DNA of 64,000 bases from Solen grandis. Taxonomy: Eukaryota; Mollusca; Bivalvia; Adapedonta; Solenidae. Below, piece after piece: positions 11,432 to 23,659 of this stretch. Made by a program: the position numbers and the translations under genes. The number at the start of each line of letters is the position of its first letter. Position 1 is the stretch's first letter. The DNA lies in contig CM037780.1 of NCBI GenBank assembly GCA_021229015.1, forward strand, positions 61,090,961 through 61,154,960, read 5' to 3'. The notes beneath the pieces are model-generated. The model saw only the letters and a program-made list of their open reading frames with translations, did not search any database and was not told where the DNA came from.

Positions 11432-11829
11432 GTGAAAGACGCATATATTAATGCATGTATAAGTAAAAATAAATCCCCACAAACTTGTTACGAAACGGAA
11501 TTTAGGATAACTTTAATATAGTATACGCGCCAACATTATTCACAATATTTAAACTGCAAACTGTTTACACAGCATCTATTATGTAATTAACATGACGACA
11601 TATAAATATAATCAAGCAAAGGTTATCCCCATACACTTGTCACCCTAACGAAACTAAATTTAGGATAACATGGGTTTATTAAATATTATTTATAATAAGT
11701 AGCAATTACTTAAAATGTATCTACGTTAAACATTACTCACAAATAATAGATTTTGTCTAACTTCGAAATCTTTACAAACAAAAGGACTCATTTTTTAAAA
11801 CTACAAATTTAAACAAAATTTGATCTAAG
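11432..11829. other. AT-rich stretch without a gene
   Basis: A motif GAAACxxAATTTAGGATAAC appears twice (about 11494 and 11649), hinting at a diverged duplication. No coding signal. Confidence 0.4.
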
Positions 11830-13480
11830 TCTGTAATTAGAAGAAATATATTTGATTCTTAAACTGGAATACAAAATACCTTCAAGGATGAAATGGTATT
11901 CGTCCTCTAATACATTGCAATTATTACATATTCTATGAATGGTACTGATTTAGGTTTAGCCCATCTGCCAATTTCAACATGTAATCTATGTGATGATACT
12001 CTTAATCTGGTTAAGCAACATCTAAATTTTGAAATATGACACATATATGGATATGGCTGGTATTTGAAAGAAGATATGTGTTTATATAAATGAGCCCTAC
12101 TAGAATCTTGTATCCTACCATTCCATCCTTGGAGAAACTGATCCCACGGTCTTTGTTTTATATGTAATAGAAACAACTCAACATGTCCAATTTCATGAAA
12201 AGGTCAGGCATCATAAAAACTAAGTTCACATAATAAATTAAAGTACACCAAATTTTCTTACCCTGATTTAAATCACTATCATTTTTAAGCATCAGATAAC
12301 CTTTCCTATTAAACTTTTTATCATCTAGATGTAATAATTTTACCCAGTATTTATTTGTATTCATATAACGTATACATTGATAATTTGTTCTCCTCAATCC
12401 CCCATAAATTAAGTAAGTTTGTGTATTTCTTTTAACGTCTAGTATTCTTTTACAAAAATGTAAATGGACTCTTTCAATAGTATTTCCCTGCACAAATCCC
12501 CATACTTCACTAGCGTGATTCAAAACTGGAGATACAAGTTTATCAAAAAGATTGAGTTTGTGACTTACAGAAATGATTATATGTGAATTTATATAAATAT
12601 TTATTTAATTTAAAATTTGCTTTTAGCGCTTGTCACGAGATGGTATTTTGTGCGTTAAGAAATAACCACCTGTTGAAAATACTAACCCAAGTTATTAAAA
12701 TCACTAACTACTTTTACGCTTTGGCTGTCTTAAAAGAAAGTATCATCCATTGACAAGCGCCCTCCGTTCCTAAAATCATATTTTTTGTTTTATTGGTATT
12801 AATTGTTTCCAACGTTTACAGTTATCTAATAATAAATTTAAACTGGCTTACATTTCATCTCTATTATTTACAAATAGAAAATAGAAAAAGGGCTTAGATG
12901 TTTCAACATCAATACCAGAAAACCCTTTTTCTATTAATTCATTTTCAATATCATTCAACAACATGAAATAAAGTTTTAAAAACTCTTCATTTGACAGAAT
13001 TTTTAATAAAATACCCCCTAATCAATTTAATTAATTCCATAATATCCCTTACAATGTAATCAAAAGCTTACATTTGCTTTCAATGTGTAATTAATCCATG
13101 TAGAACAAAAACGCTGTCGACTATTCCCATGTTGGAACGAAACCCCGCTTGCGCCTCTATATAAACATAGTCCTGCTCCGCCAACTCAATTTATTATTAA
13201 GCACACGTGTAAAAAGTTTTACCCAGTGTACTGAGAAGCATTATACCTCTTTAGTTATTCTAGTCGTTTAAATTATGCTTATTATGTATTGCTTTTATAT
13301 ACCCTTCAGACCAACTGACTGGAAAGTCTCCGATATCTAATATTTTATTGAATAGCCGTAGCAAATAAAGACCAAATATATTTTTCCGTATATAAGGATT
13401 TCATTTATATATAAATTTGGTCCACTACCATTATTATTGTCTAATTAATTAGCTGGATTAATCATGACACTCCTTTGATG
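11830..13480 (-). pseudogene. Decayed LINE reverse transcriptase
   Basis: Read on the minus strand from about 13480, fragments in changing frames follow reverse transcriptase order: SSGPDLYINEILIYGK; DWSEGYIKAIHNKHN; RGIMLLSTLGK; EAQAGFRSNMGIVDSVFVL; then ENELIEKGFSGIDVE. Next comes the palm position, reading FVNN where an active enzyme has FADD, so both catalytic aspartates are lost. Further along are PVLNHASEVWGFVQGNTIE (about 12535-12480), a thumb-like stretch, RLRVSSHRLHVEIGRW and CNNCNVLEDEYHFI in a shifted frame near 11900. Multiple stops and frameshifts show an old inactive copy. It is a different family from the 7544 LINE, judging from the residues at shared motifs. Confidence 0.8.
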
Positions 13481-13808
13481 ATTGGACAAACTGAGTTTGT
13501 ATATAGCACAGCCAACTAACCTTTCAGCGAATGATCATATACACAAACATCAGACAGAGCATACGTGTAATGGCAGCACTAACCGTGTTACCGATTACAT
13601 TTTAATTATAGGAGTGCCATAACCGTTCTTACCCCCTATTATTCTAATGTATGATGTTTAGAATCACAAAAACAATATACAATACCGATTTTTCATATAT
13701 TTATTGTTGTTATTGTTGGTAATATTATTATTATAAGCATCGTGCATATTAGAGTCTCAGAACTTAGATTTTTAAATTATCTACCCCTTGATTCAACATT
13801 TTTAATCC
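13481..13808. other. AT-rich stretch without a gene
   Basis: Nothing recognisable. It may hold the endonuclease remains of the adjacent LINE relic, but I cannot read them. Confidence 0.4.
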
Positions 13809-15365
13809 CCCGCCGCGAAGCGGGAGGGGGGTTATAGGAATGCCCTTCGTCCGTCCGTCCGTCCGTCAGTCCGTCCGTCAGTCCGTCAGTGTGTCCGAAA
13901 CACTTTCGTGTCCGCTCCATATCTCATGAACGCTTGGACACATTTTCTTCAAACTCAGCTAAAGTGTTAACCTCATTGAGCTGATGTGCAGAAGACATGT
14001 GGCGGTCATGCTGGCTCAAGGTCAAGGTCAAATTTGAAGGTCAAATGTTATTTTCGTGTCCGCTCCATATCTCATGAACGCTTGGACACATTTTCTTCAA
14101 ACTCGGCTAAAGTGTTAACCTCATTGAGCTGATGTGCAGAAGGCATGAGGCGGTCACGCTGGCTCAAGGTCAAGGTCATACTTGAAGGTAAAATGTCATT
14201 TTCGTGTCTGCTCCATATCTCATGAACGCTTGGACACATTTTCTTCAAACTCGGCTAAAGTGTTAACCTCATTGAGCTGATGTGCAGAAGGCATGAGGCG
14301 GTCACGCTGGCTCAAGGTCAAGGTCATACTTGAAGGTCAAATGTTATTTTCTTGTCCGCTCCATATCTCATGAATGCTTGGACACATTTTCTTCAAACTC
14401 GGCTAAAATGTTATCCTCCATTGATCTGATGTGCAGAAGGCATGAGGCGGTCACGCTGGCTCAAGGTCAAGGTCATACTTGAAGGTCAAATGTTATTTTT
14501 GTGTCCACTCCATATCTCATGAACGCTTGGACACATTTTCTTCAAACTCGGCTAAAATGTTAACCTCATTGAGCTGATGTGCAGAAGGCATGAGGTGGTC
14601 ACACTGGCTCAAGGTCAAGGTCATACTTGAAGGTCAAATGTTATTTTCTTGTCCGCTCCATATCTCATGAATGCTTGGACACATTTTCTTCAAACTCGGC
14701 TAAAATGTTAACCTCATTGAGCTGATGTGCAGAAGGCATGAGGTGGTCACGCTGGCTCAAGGTCAAGGTCATACTTGAAGGTCAAATGTTATTTTCGTGT
14801 CCGCTCCATATCTCATGAACGCTTGGACACATTTTCTTCAAACTCGGCTAAAATGTTAACCTCATTGAGCTGATGTGCAGAAGGCATGAGTCGGTCATGC
14901 TTGCTCAAGGTCAAGGTCATACTTGCAGGTCAAATGTTATTTTCGTGTCCGCTCCATATCTCATTCAGGAGTGTTCCCCTTGCCTTACACAGACCACTTC
15001 TTGACCTGGATTGCACTTCCACAGTGATTTATTGTACTCGGTAAATAATAGTATGTCATGTTCACAGTCATACAAATTATTTCATGATATATAAAGTTTT
15101 TAATTGAGTTACACATGTACTTTTTGGTTACCTAACACATCCTATACTTCATTTATGTTCACTTTTTGTACTGTTTCCCATGTAAAAATTGTCAGTAAAC
15201 TTTTAATATATGTGCCTCCGAATTCTGAGATTCATACATAACTCCGGAAAGTTAAATTGTCTTAAACTGATCTTCTATGTCTGCTACAACCATGCCAGGT
15301 TAAGGTGAACATAATCTTATGACCAAACAAATTCTAATATTTGGCCAGCGGCGGGGGATATAGCT
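13809..15365. mobile_element. Non-autonomous element with a 148-bp tandem core
   Basis: Begins with CCCCCGCCGCGAAGCGGG, then a (CCGT)n tract at 13851-13897 and a 148-bp tandem array. It ends near GCGGCGGGGGATAT (15349-15362), whose reverse complement matches the left end in the CCCCCGCCGC core. No ORF is present. The plan (short inverted ends, CCGT microsatellite, minisatellite core) is the same as in the GCTCACCTGAG elements elsewhere in this window, but with different ends. Confidence 0.6.
13912..14963. repeat. 148-bp tandem repeat, seven copies plus a partial
   Basis: The anchor CCGCTCCATATCTCATGAAC recurs at 13912, 14060, 14208, 14356, 14505, 14653, 14801 and 14949. Units differ by few substitutions and include GGTCAAGGTCA, a direct-repeat motif resembling nuclear receptor half-sites. 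Confidence 0.95.
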
Positions 15366-15849
15366 GTCCTTTGGACTGCCTTGTCTTTCCTACATTTAAT
15401 ATGTAATGTTCATTGTTTTTTGTCATTAAGATTTTATAATGCGAACACGATCAATACATTAGACAAACAATGATACTGTTTTAACATTTTACCAGCTGTA
15501 GCTTTAATTGTGATACTTTTACATTCTAAACCGCTATGTCCAGCTTGACACTGAAGCACTCTAAGTACGATAACACTTTCTTATTATCTTAAATTATTTC
15601 AAAACAGTTGAGAGTAATTTGAGCCCTTTAATTTGAGGTAATACATTAGAGTTCCAGAAATTTAAAATTCTTACATTTCTGTGTAATTCGATGAACAACA
15701 TCGGGCTAGCAATAAGTTGGATAACGTTTACATTAAATGTGTTCTGTTTCTAATTCAGCTATAAGATTTGTAGAATCAATGTATTCAAAATAGTCACCAC
15801 ATATCTATGCATTTCTTATCACGAGGGGACTACGTACAGTTGCAGTCGT
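15366..15849. other. Intergenic sequence without a gene
   Basis: AT-rich with no coding signal. It could hold the 3' untranslated sequence of the minus-strand receptor gene that ends at 15850. Confidence 0.4.
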
Positions 15850-17139
15850 CTACCTTTGCAAAACCACCATACATAAGTAGCAGCTTGTGAATGTGATGAT
15901 AGCAATGAAAAATATAGTAAACAAAACGAAATCAATTGCTGTACTGACATCCTTCCACGTGGTTGGTCCTTCTATTTCACTTTTACCCTCGGAAATCTCA
16001 GTGCCTTCCACTTTTTCTAATTGTATTTCGCTCGAAACATCTTGCACTATCGTTTTGTTCTTATTCATAAAACAATGGTTGGTCTCAGTTTCTTCTTCTG
16101 AGCCTTTTACCATTTCTTGTGTTAATGTTTCCCTTTCTGTTACAGCACAATAATCGGAAACAGTTCGTTAAACGCTTCAAATAAGATGGCACGGGATCTT
16201 CTGGTTCTCTGTGGTGGGACCTCACATTGAAGATCGTACTCAACATCATGCACACGCGGAGACTGAAAATAAGAAGGATGTAGACGCTCGTATATGGGAT
16301 TTTCTGTGATGTTTCAGGAAATTTATCACTTACCAACGTCAGAAACACGGCCACGGCAAGGAGACACGTGATACAGTAGGAGATTTTCTCTCCGGAATCA
16401 ACCGGAATAAGAAACACGACAAGGTTGATGAAGGCCACGAAGACGATTGGAATCAAAACATTCACAACGATAAACATCGGTTTACGTTTCAGGTTAATCT
16501 CAAACGCCAAAATATCACCAGCATCAAGACTATAATTCGCGATGATACAAGATCCCACTCCCCACTAGGCGTGAAATGGTCGGTCTGAACAGAGTCCTTC
16601 AGGGGGACCATTTGTAGTTCTGTATATTTTATTCCAATAGGAATGACAACGATTCGACAGGTCTGTGTATCCCAGGGGTATAGGGTGACGTCAATCTCAC
16701 AGGATGCATCGATTACATTTGTGGGAAATAACAGCGCATGTCCGTTTGCAGTTCCAGTCGGCCACAATTTGCTTGATTTCTTCTTTAGAATTCGTTACCA
16801 TGATGGGAGGTGTCCAGAATTTCTCATTTTTTTTAAAAATAATTCTTGAATACCACCATAATCGTCTGGGTCCCATGTCATGAACTCGTCTGTCCAGTTT
16901 AAAGACAGAGCACAAACGCAGGAAAATATTCCAGAAACGGCATCTAGACTCTTTATAGAGATCAGATAAAACGTAATTTTAAGCTCTAATGCTTTACTCT
17001 GATTAAATAATGGTCTGAATTCTTTATTATAGTTTGCCAATTTATCGCTTAATAACATATTTGCATCATTTATTGTATATCCGTCAGCTACCTTATTTGA
17101 AAACGTTATCACCCACAATAATATCAATTGTATCGGCAT
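15850..17139 (-). pseudogene. Nicotinic acetylcholine receptor-like subunit, intronless, frameshifted
   Basis: A Cys-loop ligand-gated ion channel subunit of about 430 codons without introns. From 17139: a hydrophobic signal peptide (MPIQLILLWVITFS), extracellular NWTDEFMTWDPDDYGGIQ and WTPPIMV. Next is the Cys-loop, a Cys pair separated by 13 residues around DVTLYPWDTQ, and PSGEWDLV. Then come FEINLKRKPMF with M1, GEKISYCITCLLAVAVFL as M2, M3, a charged loop, and M4 (DFVLFTIFFIAIITF). The GEK before M2 fits a cation-selective channel. No vicinal Cys pair is seen at loop C, so it is not an alpha-type subunit. The frame changes at about 16818 (A8 run), 16770, 16550 and 16170. Either it is a retroposed pseudogene or these are sequence indels in a real gene. 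Bivalves are known for large expansions of this family. Confidence 0.85.
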
Positions 17140-17323
17140 GATTTCATAAGCTTTTGTTGTAATTATATATTTGAAAAACTTTTTTGTTTGCTATCAATCA
17201 TATACTGAGTTCGAATCTTACGACAGTCTTGTTTTTATTATTTTTCCCGGTTCCTGCTAGTCATGTTGTTTGCCTCAATGCCCTGAAATGTAAGCAAACA
17301 GCTACTTAGTGCTTATATTGATT

Positions 17324-17690
17324 CTAACCAACTAGTCTTTGTTTTCCAACGTGATGGCATTTATAAAAGAATGTTGCTGGTAGGGGTGTCTTACGCGGTG
17401 ACAAGCAATGCTTTATGTAAAGAGGATATACGTGTATGTATTTTTTTCTTTCCGTTTTCAATATCTTTGCCAAAGTCCTAACAGACTGGGAGAGTAGTAA
17501 GATTTCTACAGAATTTCGTCGGTTTAATGGGTTTTTGAACGGCTCTTCTTCCATTTGAATGTTAATAATTCTGTTCCAAAATGTCACTCCCCTAACACTG
17601 AAACACCCAACCTTACTTTTAGAAAACATATTAAATCCGTGTTTAGTCCTATAACATATACTGTTAAAGATGTGTTTGCAGATTTTATTA
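17324..17690 (-). pseudogene. Possible LINE C-terminal fragment
   Basis: The minus-strand frame carries KVGCFSVRGVTFWNRI followed by EEEPFKNPLNRR. It resembles the fs.Rg..WN.lp....FK..L segment at the end of many Jockey/CR1-like reverse transcriptases. The rest of the domain is not visible, so this is tentative. Confidence 0.25.
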
Positions 17691-18477
17691 GATCTCAGTA
17701 TACTTAAAAGGGAGTTAGTTTTATTAATTTAAGTATAGTCAAACTGGATAATTTATAAGAGTATAGTCAAACTGGATAATTTATAAGAGAATATATATAT
17801 ATTCAGCTACATGAGAAAGTGGGCAGCCATATTTCGTTGACTTAAATGTATTTCTCTCGGGTATAAATATATACCATTCAAATCATTTAGTCATAATTGT
17901 TCTTCTGTCATAATTTGCTAAAGGTACACGCCACGTTATTACCATTGTACTGTTTTGGGGGAAAATGATGGCTTGGTTTATTTCATAATACATATAGGTT
18001 TATCTGTTTATTGAGTTCAACGTCTCACCGATAGGACCATAAGAATACAAATTTAAAAAGAACGTGTATTTATGTATTGGAAGTAAAATAATACAAAATA
18101 AAAAGAAAAAACGTAATTAAACAATACCGTGCAAGTTATTGTAAATTAAGTCCAAACGGAAACTCAGCCCAACAAATCCGATTATAGATACACATACTAT
18201 AAATAACAACAAACCTCATAAATATAGCAGCGTATACGTATAAACTGGATCTAAGCATAGTTCATTCTATTTCATTTTTTTTCCCAGGAGATATAACGAC
18301 GTAGTAAGATTTCTGATAATATTTTTACTTTCTGATTTCAATAATTCAATAAATTACGGTATATTAGGATTTCTTCAAAATTATTTCAATTAATTTCTCT
18401 TTAGTTTAAACTTATATATTTAAAGTCGATTGAGAAACAAGTTCTTACAACCTATACTTATTCCTCTCAGTGGTTCT
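17691..18477. other. AT-rich stretch; 28-bp tandem duplication
   Basis: A 28-bp sequence containing AGTCAAACTGGATAATTTAT is repeated back to back at about 17733-17788. No gene is seen. Confidence 0.6.
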
Positions 18478-18722
18478 TGGATTGGACCAGTACTTGGCGC
18501 ATGGAAAGGTCACGAATTTCTCTCTTATATCTGCATATAATTCACTAATGATGGGCATATTAGTATGAAATGAAAGTCATTTTTCAATCTATGACAAAAT
18601 TTGCATTTTCTTTCATCGAATGATACAACTAAAGATTTGTGCCATCTGCCTGTTTCCACTTCTTATCTATGAGAAGATACCTTAAAACGTGTTAGAGCAA
18701 CTTTATATTTATCTAGATTCAA
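18478..18722 (-). pseudogene. LINE reverse transcriptase tail relic
   Basis: On the minus strand: DKYKVALTRFKVSSHR, a stop, EVETGRW, then CKFCHRLKNDFHFILICP and, after a frameshift, ELYADIREKFV. This is the same Cys/His C-terminal LINE signature as at 3557-3995 and 8617-10782. It has one stop and at least one frameshift. Only the tail survives, as expected for a 5'-truncated insertion. Confidence 0.7.
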
Positions 18723-20189
18723 ATGTTCCATGGGAACGTAGAATGCAAGTACTCAAACTTTAAAACAGATTTGCAAGGAGCGCGGGTAGCAGACGTGGCT
18801 TTTCGCGGTTGACGAGTGTTGCAGAGGCTTCTTTGTAAATACAGTATAGCCACCGCTAAACTCCATGGGTGTCTTAGATGGGGAAAGAAGAGATGCTGTG
18901 AAAGAGCTGGCAAAGTTCAGTAACCTCATGTGGATGTGCACGAATGAAATTATACATCGATCTTTCATCAAAATAAACATTTTTTCTATTTATTTAATGC
19001 TTTAAAGGCCAGAAATTAGTTGTGTCATCACAAAAGACGTCAAAATTGGCGAGATTACCTCGCGTGCGTGACGTTATTTATGAAGTCATTTCTCACGTAA
19101 AAACCCAGCAAAAATGACGCTCCTATCAGTTATTACGTAGGGTCGGGTTTAAGTTCCAGAGTGAAAATTTATGAAAATGGTAATATTCACTGTTTCAAAC
19201 AGCGAAATTAGGTTTACCATTTTTAATTCACTGAAATTTCCCTTTAATCAACCGAAAAGCATTAAATAATTAAATATCTTGCACTCAAAGATGTTCCACA
19301 TTACTCACAATAAACAAAATTATTTTGCGTGTTTTGCCCTAAGTATTTGTTTACAAACAAACACATGCACTTGGTTCTGAATGCATAACATCAATTATTC
19401 ATTAAAAAGCAGATTATCTTCATCAGGCAGATAAAATAGAATCAGGATCATTTATAGATTTGAAATAAACTCTCGCATTATATATACAATACGTTATACA
19501 TTTGTATATACAAAGAGCATGCCTCACTGCTCATAACTGTAGCTATCAACAATTTTCAATATGATTTATCATCTCACATTATAGTCTTTCCTAATTTTCC
19601 AGTTTGTTCCTTTTCATAGATGTATTTATTTTTCCTCTAAAGACCGTTATATATGCTTCTGGCTTGAACAATATATACTTATTTTCTTCGCATGGATTCT
19701 TCTTTTTTAAATAATACATTGTAATATTTACTTTTCAAATTTTGACAGTCCTTATCATAATATGTCACATTTTTTGCTGATAATTTGCTTCTACCAATGG
19801 TGACCAGATTCCACGGAATTACATAACTATTTCAGACATAAATATCTATTCTCTTACAATTATTTGATAAATTTAGACTTTCATGTACATATTTCTTTTA
19901 AAAACAGTTTGAAAATTGAAATAAAAAATGTTTCCAGTACATTACTTACCTTCATTTTGAAGATCAAAAAAGTATGAAACTATAGCATCGTGACAGTCCT
20001 CTTTTATTATTATCTATAACAAATTCTCTAAAACAATCACCAAATATGATTGATGGCAAAATGCTTATCAATAGTGACTATTGATCTTCAACTAAAATGT
20101 ACATGTACTCGCTCTTTGGCTGACGTTTGTTTGACTTCAATTACATATCGGTTTGACAAACCAATCAGAAATTACTTTTTTTTCTATTT
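18723..20189. other. AT-rich stretch without a gene
   Basis: No coding, RNA or repeat signal that I can support. The two minus-strand open frames near 18719-18980 overlap each other and have no family resemblance. Confidence 0.5.
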
Positions 20190-20840
20190 GAGCCCATTAG
20201 TCTATGTAGGACATAGGCTACTGCATTTAAGCCAATAAAGCCCATTCAGTAGATTTAACATAACCATTCTGTTTTGATTAACCAATGTAGCCTATTTAGT
20301 CTCTTAATTACTCATTTACCTTAAAAAGGCTATAATTATGAAAAAGTTGTAGCCGATTTAGCCTATTCAGCGTGCAAGAGCCTTAGTGTATATACAAAAG
20401 TAGTCGATTTGAAGTAAATTGAAAATCTTTATTGGCCATCATATTTTTAAGAAATAAAAAGCTGTGTTTAAAGGCCATTATAGCCAATTAAAAAAGTAAA
20501 AAAATCTATGTTAATGAAGAAATGGAAACTATTGTGAGTTAGCCAATCTACCCTATACAGCCTGTGTATATACAAGAGGCTATGATATAAGCCTAATTAG
20601 CCAATTCAACATATTGTAATAAGGAGGCCTTTATTGGCCATTTTATGCAGAGTAGCTTTTTCAGGAAGTAAAAGAAAAATATGTTTTAAAGCTAATTCAT
20701 TGTAGCTTGTTAACTATATATGCTAAATAAGCTAAATATAATATATGCTAATAATATATGCTAAATAAGCTAAATATAATATATGCTAATAATATATGCT
20801 AAATAAGCTAAATAGGATAAACATTGTAGTCTGTGTCATA
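20190..20840. repeat. Degenerate AGCCTATT/AGGCTA-rich repeat
   Basis: Many short variants of TAGCCTATTTAGCC and its complement are scattered at uneven spacing, and they recur at 21975-22055. At 20715-20812 they include a tighter tandem of AATATATGCTAAATAAGCTA-like units. Confidence 0.6.
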
Positions 20841-20889
20841 CAAAAAAAATGAATTCAACACACACATAAGTAATAAATGTTCTGTATAT

Positions 20890-21456
20890 GTTGTCTGCCA
20901 GGTACTAGTTTAACGTAAGTGAAATATCGTTCTATATTATGGTGCCTGCCAAGTATTCGTATTACATAAGTGATATATCGCTCTGTATTATGTGCCTGCC
21001 AAATATTCGTATTGCATAAGTGATATATCGCTCTGTATTATGTGCCTGCCAAATATTCGTATTACATAAGTGATATATCGTTCTGTATTATGTGCCTGCC
21101 AAGAATTCGTATTACATAAATGATATATCGTTCTGTATTATGTGCCTGCCAAGTATTTGTATTACATAAGTAATATATTGTTCTGTATTATGGTGCCTGC
21201 AAAGTGCACGCATTACAAAAGTAATATATCGTTCTGTATTATGTGCCTGCCAAGTACTCGCATTACAAAAGTGATATATATAGTTCTGTATTATGTACCT
21301 GCCATGTACTCGTATTACATAAGTGATATATCATTCTGTATTATGGTGCCTGCCAAGTACACGTATTACATATATATATTGTTCTGTATTAGGGTACCTG
21401 CCATGTACTCGTATTACATAAGTGATATATCGTTCTGTATTATGTGCCTGCCAAGT
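20890..21456 (+). repeat. 50-bp minisatellite, about eleven copies
   Basis: A 50-bp unit (TGCCTGCCAAGTATTCGTAT, TACATAAGTGATATATCGTT, CTGTATTATG) repeats head to tail with point changes. The open frame at 21142-21519 is only this repeat translated. Confidence 0.95.
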
Positions 21457-21539
21457 ATGCGTGTATTGTTGTCCCTTATAAATAAGGAAAATATATTTAT
21501 GTCATATTCATTGACCTAATTACATTGTAGTTGAATTTA

Positions 21540-21955
21540 GATGTCGTTCATTATGAATTCAAAATCTACAAAAACTTGGTCAATGTCATTACTAAAATGT
21601 ATAAATGTGCATGAAGTGGCGATTTTACGGTTCATTGATTTTTACAAGATTTGTGTCCCTTGAAACTTAGTATCTGTAGCTGATTGATATTGCAGCCTTG
21701 TGAACGCAACTCCTCCTACATTTCTAAACGATTCATTTTAAAACTTGATCAGTGGCATAACTATAATGGGTAGATGTGCATGAATTGGTGATTTTCCGGT
21801 TCATTGATTTTTACAGATTTGTGTCCCTTGAAACTTAGTTCTTAGCTGATTGATATTGCACCTTGTGAACGCAATCCTCCTTTTTTTGAATGATTACTAA
21901 TGAGACTAAGTTTCAATGGACACAAATCTTGTAAAATTCAATGAACCGGAAAATA
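21540..21955 (-). repeat. Two-plus copies of the 169-bp repeat, reverse orientation
   Basis: Same family as the array at 63222-64000 but in the opposite orientation. Shared blocks include TTGTGTCCCTTGAAACTTAG, GCTGATTGATATTGCA and AACTCCTCCTACATTTCT. Confidence 0.85.
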
Positions 21956-22534
21956 TGATAAACTGGCTGAATGTTATAACCTATTCACTACATAGGCTAA
22001 AAAGGATAAAAATTGCAGCCTATTTACTACAAAGGCTAAATAGGCAAATTTGGCTAAACTTCACACACACACATCTCTGTCATCTCAGTTTTACATCTCT
22101 ATTCACAGTTGGTCGAGGATCTATGAGATTGTTCAACTACACTGACCCTAATGCCGCTCAAATCAGCTTGATTGGTTTTAAGATGGTACCATGCACTTCT
22201 ACCAGAATGGTACAGATTAGAGTGTGGCTTGCTCCAATATGCACATGTAAGATTGTTTTTATTTATTACTACTGTGTCAAACGAAAGACGTAAAAAATGG
22301 TACCAGATGCAACCTTTGCTGGCAATCGGCAAAATGCGTCTGCTTTTGGAACTCGAAGACCTCAGTACTGGTTCTACCTATTTCATCCGTGTATTGGTGC
22401 TATACACCGGGCACGTAAAAGAACCAAGGGGGTCTATTCGCTAAGAGCTAGGGTATCGCACCCGGACTCCCTTGTATCCGACTACTGTCTCTTCCGATGC
22501 TGTCTCTTCAGCAAAAATAAAGTATGTCAAGTGT

Positions 22535-22830
22535 ATTTGTATTATTATATTTTTGGGTCTTCATTCATAGTGAATGAAATAGTCCAGCTCATCCCTTATT
22601 TCTTACTACTTATGAAGTTGGGCAAAATTTGTTTAAGTGTATGTTTGGGGTCTTCATGCGTAGTTACTGAAATAGTCCAGTTTATCCCTTATTTCTTACT
22701 ACTTATGATGTTGGGCAAATTTTGTTAAGGGTAGTTATATTCTAATATGTTTGGGGTCTTCATAGATAGTTACTGAAATAGTCCAGCTCATCCCCTATTT
22801 CTTACTACTTATGAAGTCGGGCAAAGTGTA
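22535..22830. repeat. About 105-bp tandem repeat, three copies
   Basis: Units contain GAAATAGTCCAGCTCATCCC and TTTCTTACTACTTATGAAGT. They are found reverse-complemented at 25870-26150 and 30830-31140, where copy number and quality differ. Confidence 0.85.
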
Positions 22831-23201
22831 GTTATAATTTTTTTTTTAAATTTTTTTCTCTTATAGTTTTTTCATTGTCTTTTTCTTCTGTCTTTTTACT
22901 TGTTGTTGTTGTTGTCTCATATTAATATATATTTTGTTTCCTCTTCAGCTTATTCATAGACTTGTCAATGTCTGAAAAAGTGGCACACAATAGTTCAGAA
23001 ATAAAAGTTCACAGATATCAATTTCGATTGATAACGTCCCCCAGTTTCTGGGCTATTGTGTGTGTGTGTCAAAATGGGCCATGCGACGCGTCTGGTGTGG
23101 TGTGCTTTAGCATTCACCGCTGGCTAGCCAGTTTCTGGCGAAAAAGGAACATCAGTCTCCCCTGCCAGTATATAGCCTCTCCATGGTCAAGCCCTATACA
23201 G

Positions 23202-23547
23202 GATAAATTACAATACATGAGTACAAGTAACAAAATTACATAATAAACAACAGTACATAAAATATTAGTTTTATGTATTCTAATGTTAATTTTAAATAAA
23301 AATAAAGGTATCATTAATACAAACAAGATTGAATAATGATCAGTTATATACAATAGATATATGACTAATTTAATGTTATGACATTATAATCACCCTATAT
23401 TAAATAACTTTTATTCATCATAAACATCTGAATTACCATATATACAATTTTTTTAGATAAACTTTATTTTACATATAAACACCTTTTAATATCCACTCGC
23501 CAAAATGACAAGCTCAAGGTGCGAGGTAAAATAAAAACTATAACCAA
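23202..23547. mobile_element. 346-bp insertion with 10-bp target duplication
   Basis: CCCTATACAG occurs at 23192-23201 and 23548-23557. The other two copies of the module have this sequence once and lack the 346 bp between. The insert is AT-rich and non-coding, and it begins with TTACAATACATGAGT-like sequence. A ten-base duplication suits a 5'-truncated retroposon, but no domain is readable. Confidence 0.8.
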
Positions 23548-23659
23548 CCCTATACAGTGCCTCCTCGTGGCGACACACGTCAACTGAGGACTTTGTGTCC
23601 TCAGGCTGAACTGTAGGGGATGATCTACAAAAACTATATGATAAACATTTAAGTCTATA

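Larger units (their letters stand above)
22085..23630 (-). repeat. Inverted copy of the 1.3-kb module
   Basis: This arm is the reverse complement of 25310-26600 and 30248-31605. Landmarks are CACAGTTGGTCGAGGATCT at the left and the hairpin-like CTGAGGACTTTGTGTCCTCAG at the right. It is longer because of a 346-bp insertion (23202-23547). The open frames in it, on both strands, overlap and match no family I know, so I do not call a gene. A motif AACCAAGGGGGTCTATTCGC / GTGCCCGGTGTATAGCA occurs in all copies. Confidence 0.85.

Noticed and set aside
11430..11829. Endonuclease part of the minus-strand LINE
   Set aside because: This is downstream, not upstream, of the relic on its own strand, so it could only hold its 3' UTR; nothing coding was readable.
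21142..21519. 125-codon open frame
   Set aside because: It is the 50-bp minisatellite read through in one frame; peptide repeats follow the DNA repeats.
22099..22728. Several overlapping frames of 77-143 codons on both strands
   Set aside because: They lie in a multi-copy repeated module, overlap each other, match no family and are not conserved as coding between the copies.
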